Source: an uncultured Ruminococcus sp. | GTDB lineage: Bacteria > Bacillota > Clostridia > Oscillospirales > Ruminococcaceae | Direction of reading: 5' to 3' | Length of the DNA: 24,755 bases | Assembly: GCA_900545285.1 (NCBI GenBank) | Contig: UQYK01000027.1 | Coordinates: 1 to 24,755, forward strand | In this document: in pieces, positions 22,933-24,755 of the stretch | Layout: each line of letters starts with the position of its first letter | Numbering within the stretch: the first letter of the stretch is position 1 | Notes under the pieces: generated by a model | What the model was told of the DNA's origin: nothing | Seen by the model: the letters and a program-made list of their open reading frames with translations, nothing else | Database searches by the model: none | Program-made: the position numbers and the translations under genes

Positions 22933-23475
22933 ATGTTTTGTAAGAACTGTGGAAAAGAAATGAAGGAAAGCGATGCCTTTTGCCCGGTATGCGGCACCAG
23001 GAATGACAGCAATGCTGCACAGAATGCAGGTCAAATTGATGGAAAAGCGTATCCATCAAACATGGCAAATTATGCAGCTGTGAATATGGCAGTGCAGAAG
23101 AAATCCCAAAAGAAACCGCTTATCATTGTGGGAATTATTCTCGCTGCCATCCTTGCAGTTGTGATACTCGCAGTGGTTCTTTTGGGATCCGATATTTCAA
23201 CGGTCAAAAATGGAAGTCCCTATGATTATCCGGATAAAACATGGGGAGAGGTACTGGATGAGTCATGTAAGGATTCCGATTGGAGTTCCTTTACTTCTGA
23301 GGACGGAGACAGTGTTGTGGAATACAACGGCGTTGTGAAGTCAACTGGTGTTGATTTGTGCATCCAGTTTAAGGTGGACGATGATGAATTTGAAATAGCG
23401 TATATGGAGGTGGACGGCGAAAATTGCAGCTTGCTTGAAATAGCAAGTGTTGTAGCAGTGCTATTTGAGGATTAA
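22933..23475 (+). CDS. Zinc-ribbon single-span membrane protein
   Basis: This 180-residue protein has a cytoplasmic-type zinc ribbon (CKNC and CPVC, Cys 3, 6, 17, 20), a Lys-rich stop-transfer (QKKSQKK), one membrane span at 62-85, and an acidic outer domain of about 95 residues (SPYDYPDKTWGEVLDESCKDSDW). The first 20 residues closely resemble those of the preceding gene, but the rest does not. AGGAGG precedes the ATG. The ribbon inside plus sensor-like domain outside suggests signalling or assembly across the membrane, which is inference. Confidence 0.85.
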   Translation: MFCKNCGKEMKESDAFCPVCGTRNDSNAAQNAGQIDGKAYPSNMANYAAVNMAVQKKSQKKPLIIVGIILAAILAVVILAVVLLGSDISTVKNGSPYDYPDKTWGEVLDESCKDSDWSSFTSEDGDSVVEYNGVVKSTGVDLCIQFKVDDDEFEIAYMEVDGENCSLLEIASVVAVLFED

Positions 23476-23495
23476 GAAATTGAAGGTACAATCAA

Positions 23496-23720
23496 ATGGC
23501 TTATCATTTTTTAAATGCAAACGAACAGGTATTGATGGAAGGAGAAGCCAATAAGACAATCTTTCTGGGATTCAATAAAGGCAGTATGCTGATTTTAACC
23601 GGAAACATGATTCGGGTATGTACCAGAGACGGCAAAACCCATCAGTTTTTGGTGGTTGGAAAACAAAAAGAGGATTGGAAGCGTGCTCTGACAAACGTGG
23701 TATATTCTCTTCGCTCCTAA
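23496..23720 (+). CDS. Small PH/GRAM-like protein
   Basis: This 74-residue protein is alternating hydrophobic/polar (NANEQVLMEGEANKTIFLG, SMLILTGNMIRVCTRDGK) and ends in a helix (KEDWKRALTNVVYSL). This is the pattern of short PH- or GRAM-like beta domains. GAAGG precedes the ATG. It is the last gene of the operon, 20 bases after the previous stop, and a terminator follows. Family assignment is weak. Confidence 0.65.
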   Translation: MAYHFLNANEQVLMEGEANKTIFLGFNKGSMLILTGNMIRVCTRDGKTHQFLVVGKQKEDWKRALTNVVYSLRS

Positions 23721-23746
23721 GCTGCTCAAAACGATATCTCAAAGAC

Positions 23747-23794
23747 AAAAGGGAAGTGCTTTACAACCTGGCAAAGCGCTTTCCTTTTATTTTT
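23747..23794. terminator. Strong terminator closing the accessory operon
   Basis: A 16-bp stem with two G-T pairs (arms 23747-23762 and 23773-23788, 10-base loop) is followed by ATTTTT on the + strand. On the - strand TTTTGTCTTT follows, so it probably also serves the convergent HTH gene, whose stop codon it overlaps. Confidence 0.88.
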
Positions 23795-24224
23795 CGCACA
23801 AACATTTTAACTGGTGGTCGTACAAAAGCTCGTTGATTTCGGGGACGGATTTTTGGTGTGCGATCCCATAAATCAGAATGCTGTCCCGTTCATCCTTGGG
23901 GTAGAGCAGAGCAAACTTTGCAATTCGCAAGGCGGTCTGGATTTCATCCAGGTTCAGCTGCATTCCAATGCAAAAGCTGAGCAGCGTCTCTCTTGACGGG
24001 AGCCGCGGATTCTTAGGAGATAAAAACTGATGACAAAATGGCTCCGAAAGTTCGGCACTTTTTGCAATCTGTGCAACGGTATACCCCTTTTTCTGCTTTA
24101 ATGTATTTAAGTATTCTTTGATTTCACAATCTAACAGAAAATCTTTGTTTTCCTGTAAATAAGCATCAATGCTGCCGGACTTTTTCAGCAATTCCAGCAG
24201 CTTTTCCGTATCTTTCGGCTTCAT
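23787..24224 (-). CDS. Helix-turn-helix protein divergent from a protein kinase gene
   Basis: This 145-residue protein has an XRE-like helix-turn-helix at about residues 42-98 (YTVAQIAKSAELSEPFCHQFL, PSRETLLSFCIGMQL), preceded by a charged helical N-terminus (MKPKDTEKLLELLKKSG). AGGAG precedes the ATG. It shares overlapping promoters with the kinase gene, suggesting regulator and kinase work together, possibly with the HTH protein as kinase substrate; that is inference. It is unlike the XRE protein at 19817-20161 in sequence. Confidence 0.78.
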   Translation of the reverse strand: MKPKDTEKLLELLKKSGSIDAYLQENKDFLLDCEIKEYLNTLKQKKGYTVAQIAKSAELSEPFCHQFLSPKNPRLPSRETLLSFCIGMQLNLDEIQTALRIAKFALLYPKDERDSILIYGIAHQKSVPEINELLYDHQLKCLCEK

Positions 24225-24249
24225 GTGGTGTTGCTCCTTCTGAAAAAAC

Positions 24250-24278
24250 TTTACAGTTTTATTATAGCATGATATAAT
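24250..24278 (+). promoter_or_regulatory. Promoter of the kinase gene
   Basis: TTTACA (24250-24255), 17 bases, TATAAT (24273-24278). It overlaps the opposing promoter at 24261-24289. Confidence 0.75.
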
Positions 24279-24289
24279 AGAAAAGGCAA
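24261..24289 (-). promoter_or_regulatory. Promoter of the HTH gene
   Basis: On the - strand, TTGCCT (24289-24284), 17 bases, TATAAT (24266-24261). The -10 boxes of the two opposing promoters are only 6 bases apart, so one polymerase should exclude the other. Confidence 0.65.
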
Positions 24290-24307
24290 GGAAACGGGGG
24301 GATTATT

Positions 24308-24755
24308 TTGTACAAATGGTTAGAAGCTGTACTAAAGGAACAGTACCAATTCATTCGCTGTCTGAGGAGAACGGCGCGGAGTGAAGTGATTCTGCTGGAA
24401 CATAAAAACCTGCACCGCCGGATCATCAAACGTACTTTTACCGGGAATGCGGAGGTATACCGGAGACTGCTCCTGCTGAAACAGAAAAATATGCCTGAAG
24501 TCTTAGAGGTTGCAGAAAATGAGAATCGCGTGCTTGTGCTGGAAGAATATATTGACGGCGTAACACTTGCAGACCTGCTGAACGAAAGGTTGTATCAGGA
24601 AAACCAGGTGAGAAAGCTGGTTTGTGAACTGTGCGATGTGCTGTCATTGATTCACAGTTATGATATCATTCATAAAGATATCAAGGCGGAAAATATTATG
24701 ATGATAGATTGTCAAGTCAAGTGCAACACAATCAGAGAAAAAATTTTTGAAGCAC
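24308..24755 (+). CDS. Protein kinase-like gene, cut by window end and possibly disrupted
   Basis: The frame starts at TTG 24308 behind GGGGGGA and runs to the window edge (149 codons). It reads as a eukaryotic-type Ser/Thr kinase N-lobe and catalytic loop: RIIKRTF with the candidate ATP-binding Lys at residue 41, VLVLEEYIDGVTLADLL as hinge, and HKDIKAEN at 122-129, where the Asp and Asn match the HRDxxxxN catalytic loop. After QVK the expected LIDF-type magnesium-binding motif is replaced by CNTIREKIFEA. Either the kinase is divergent or the gene is interrupted there by an insertion sequence (see 24709-24755). No ATG is available in frame near the start. Confidence 0.7.
   Translation, partial: MYKWLEAVLKEQYQFIRCLRRTARSEVILLEHKNLHRRIIKRTFTGNAEVYRRLLLLKQKNMPEVLEVAENENRVLVLEEYIDGVTLADLLNERLYQENQVRKLVCELCDVLSLIHSYDIIHKDIKAENIMMIDCQVKCNTIREKIFEA
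24709..24755. mobile_element. Possible insertion sequence end inside the kinase gene
   Basis: The sequence from about 24709 (TTGTCAAGTCAAGTGCAACA) resembles, from memory, terminal sequences of IS30-type elements of Firmicutes. It coincides with the loss of kinase homology. Only 47 bases are visible and no transposase can be seen, so this is tentative. Confidence 0.4.

Overview
The window looks like a dockerin-producing Gram-positive anaerobe of the Oscillospiraceae, most likely a Ruminococcus. The evidence is the clostridial dxs-tlyA-nadK-argR-recN gene order, a pro-sigma-K gene, strong AGGAGG-type ribosome binding sites, and two secreted leucine-rich proteins ending in a Thr-rich linker plus a type I dockerin. 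This is inferred from content; no search was run. Both ends of the window cut through genes.

Region 1 (1-7.6 kb, + strand) is a housekeeping operon: 5'-truncated dxs, tlyA, nadK, argR, recN and recQ. Every junction overlaps by a few bases, and a strong terminator closes the operon at 7545-7592. Isoprenoid precursor synthesis, rRNA methylation, NADP supply, arginine control and two DNA repair proteins are thus translated as one chain. A MOP/SpoVB-like flippase follows.

Region 2 (9.2-19 kb) is bounded by two paralogous BspA-like (LRR_5) dockerin genes in opposite orientation (9263-10903 on -, 16990-18921 on +). They share near-identical promoters, signal peptides, last repeat, Thr linkers and dockerins. 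Between them lie a tRNA-Pro proofreading pair (YbaK-type and ProX/PrdX-type deacylases), xylA, a membrane protein of unknown function and a PutP-type sodium/solute symporter. The arrangement is a roughly 6 kb segment inside a large inverted repeat. Downstream is a complete sigK-like sporulation sigma factor gene with a hydrophobic pro-sequence.

Region 3 (19.8-23.8 kb) is accessory. An XRE regulator is divergent from a five-gene operon encoding a 500-aa lipoprotein, a stand-alone PUA/EVE-like protein, two zinc-ribbon membrane proteins and a small PH/GRAM-like protein. The operon has a consensus promoter with a perfect palindrome at its start point and ends in a strong hairpin terminator. I do not recognise this set as a named system; it is the best candidate here for something undescribed.

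Region 4 (23.8-24.75 kb) holds an HTH protein divergent from a protein kinase gene, with overlapping face-to-face promoters. The kinase reading frame keeps its HxDIKxxN catalytic loop but then loses kinase character before the DFG position, at a sequence that resembles an insertion sequence end.
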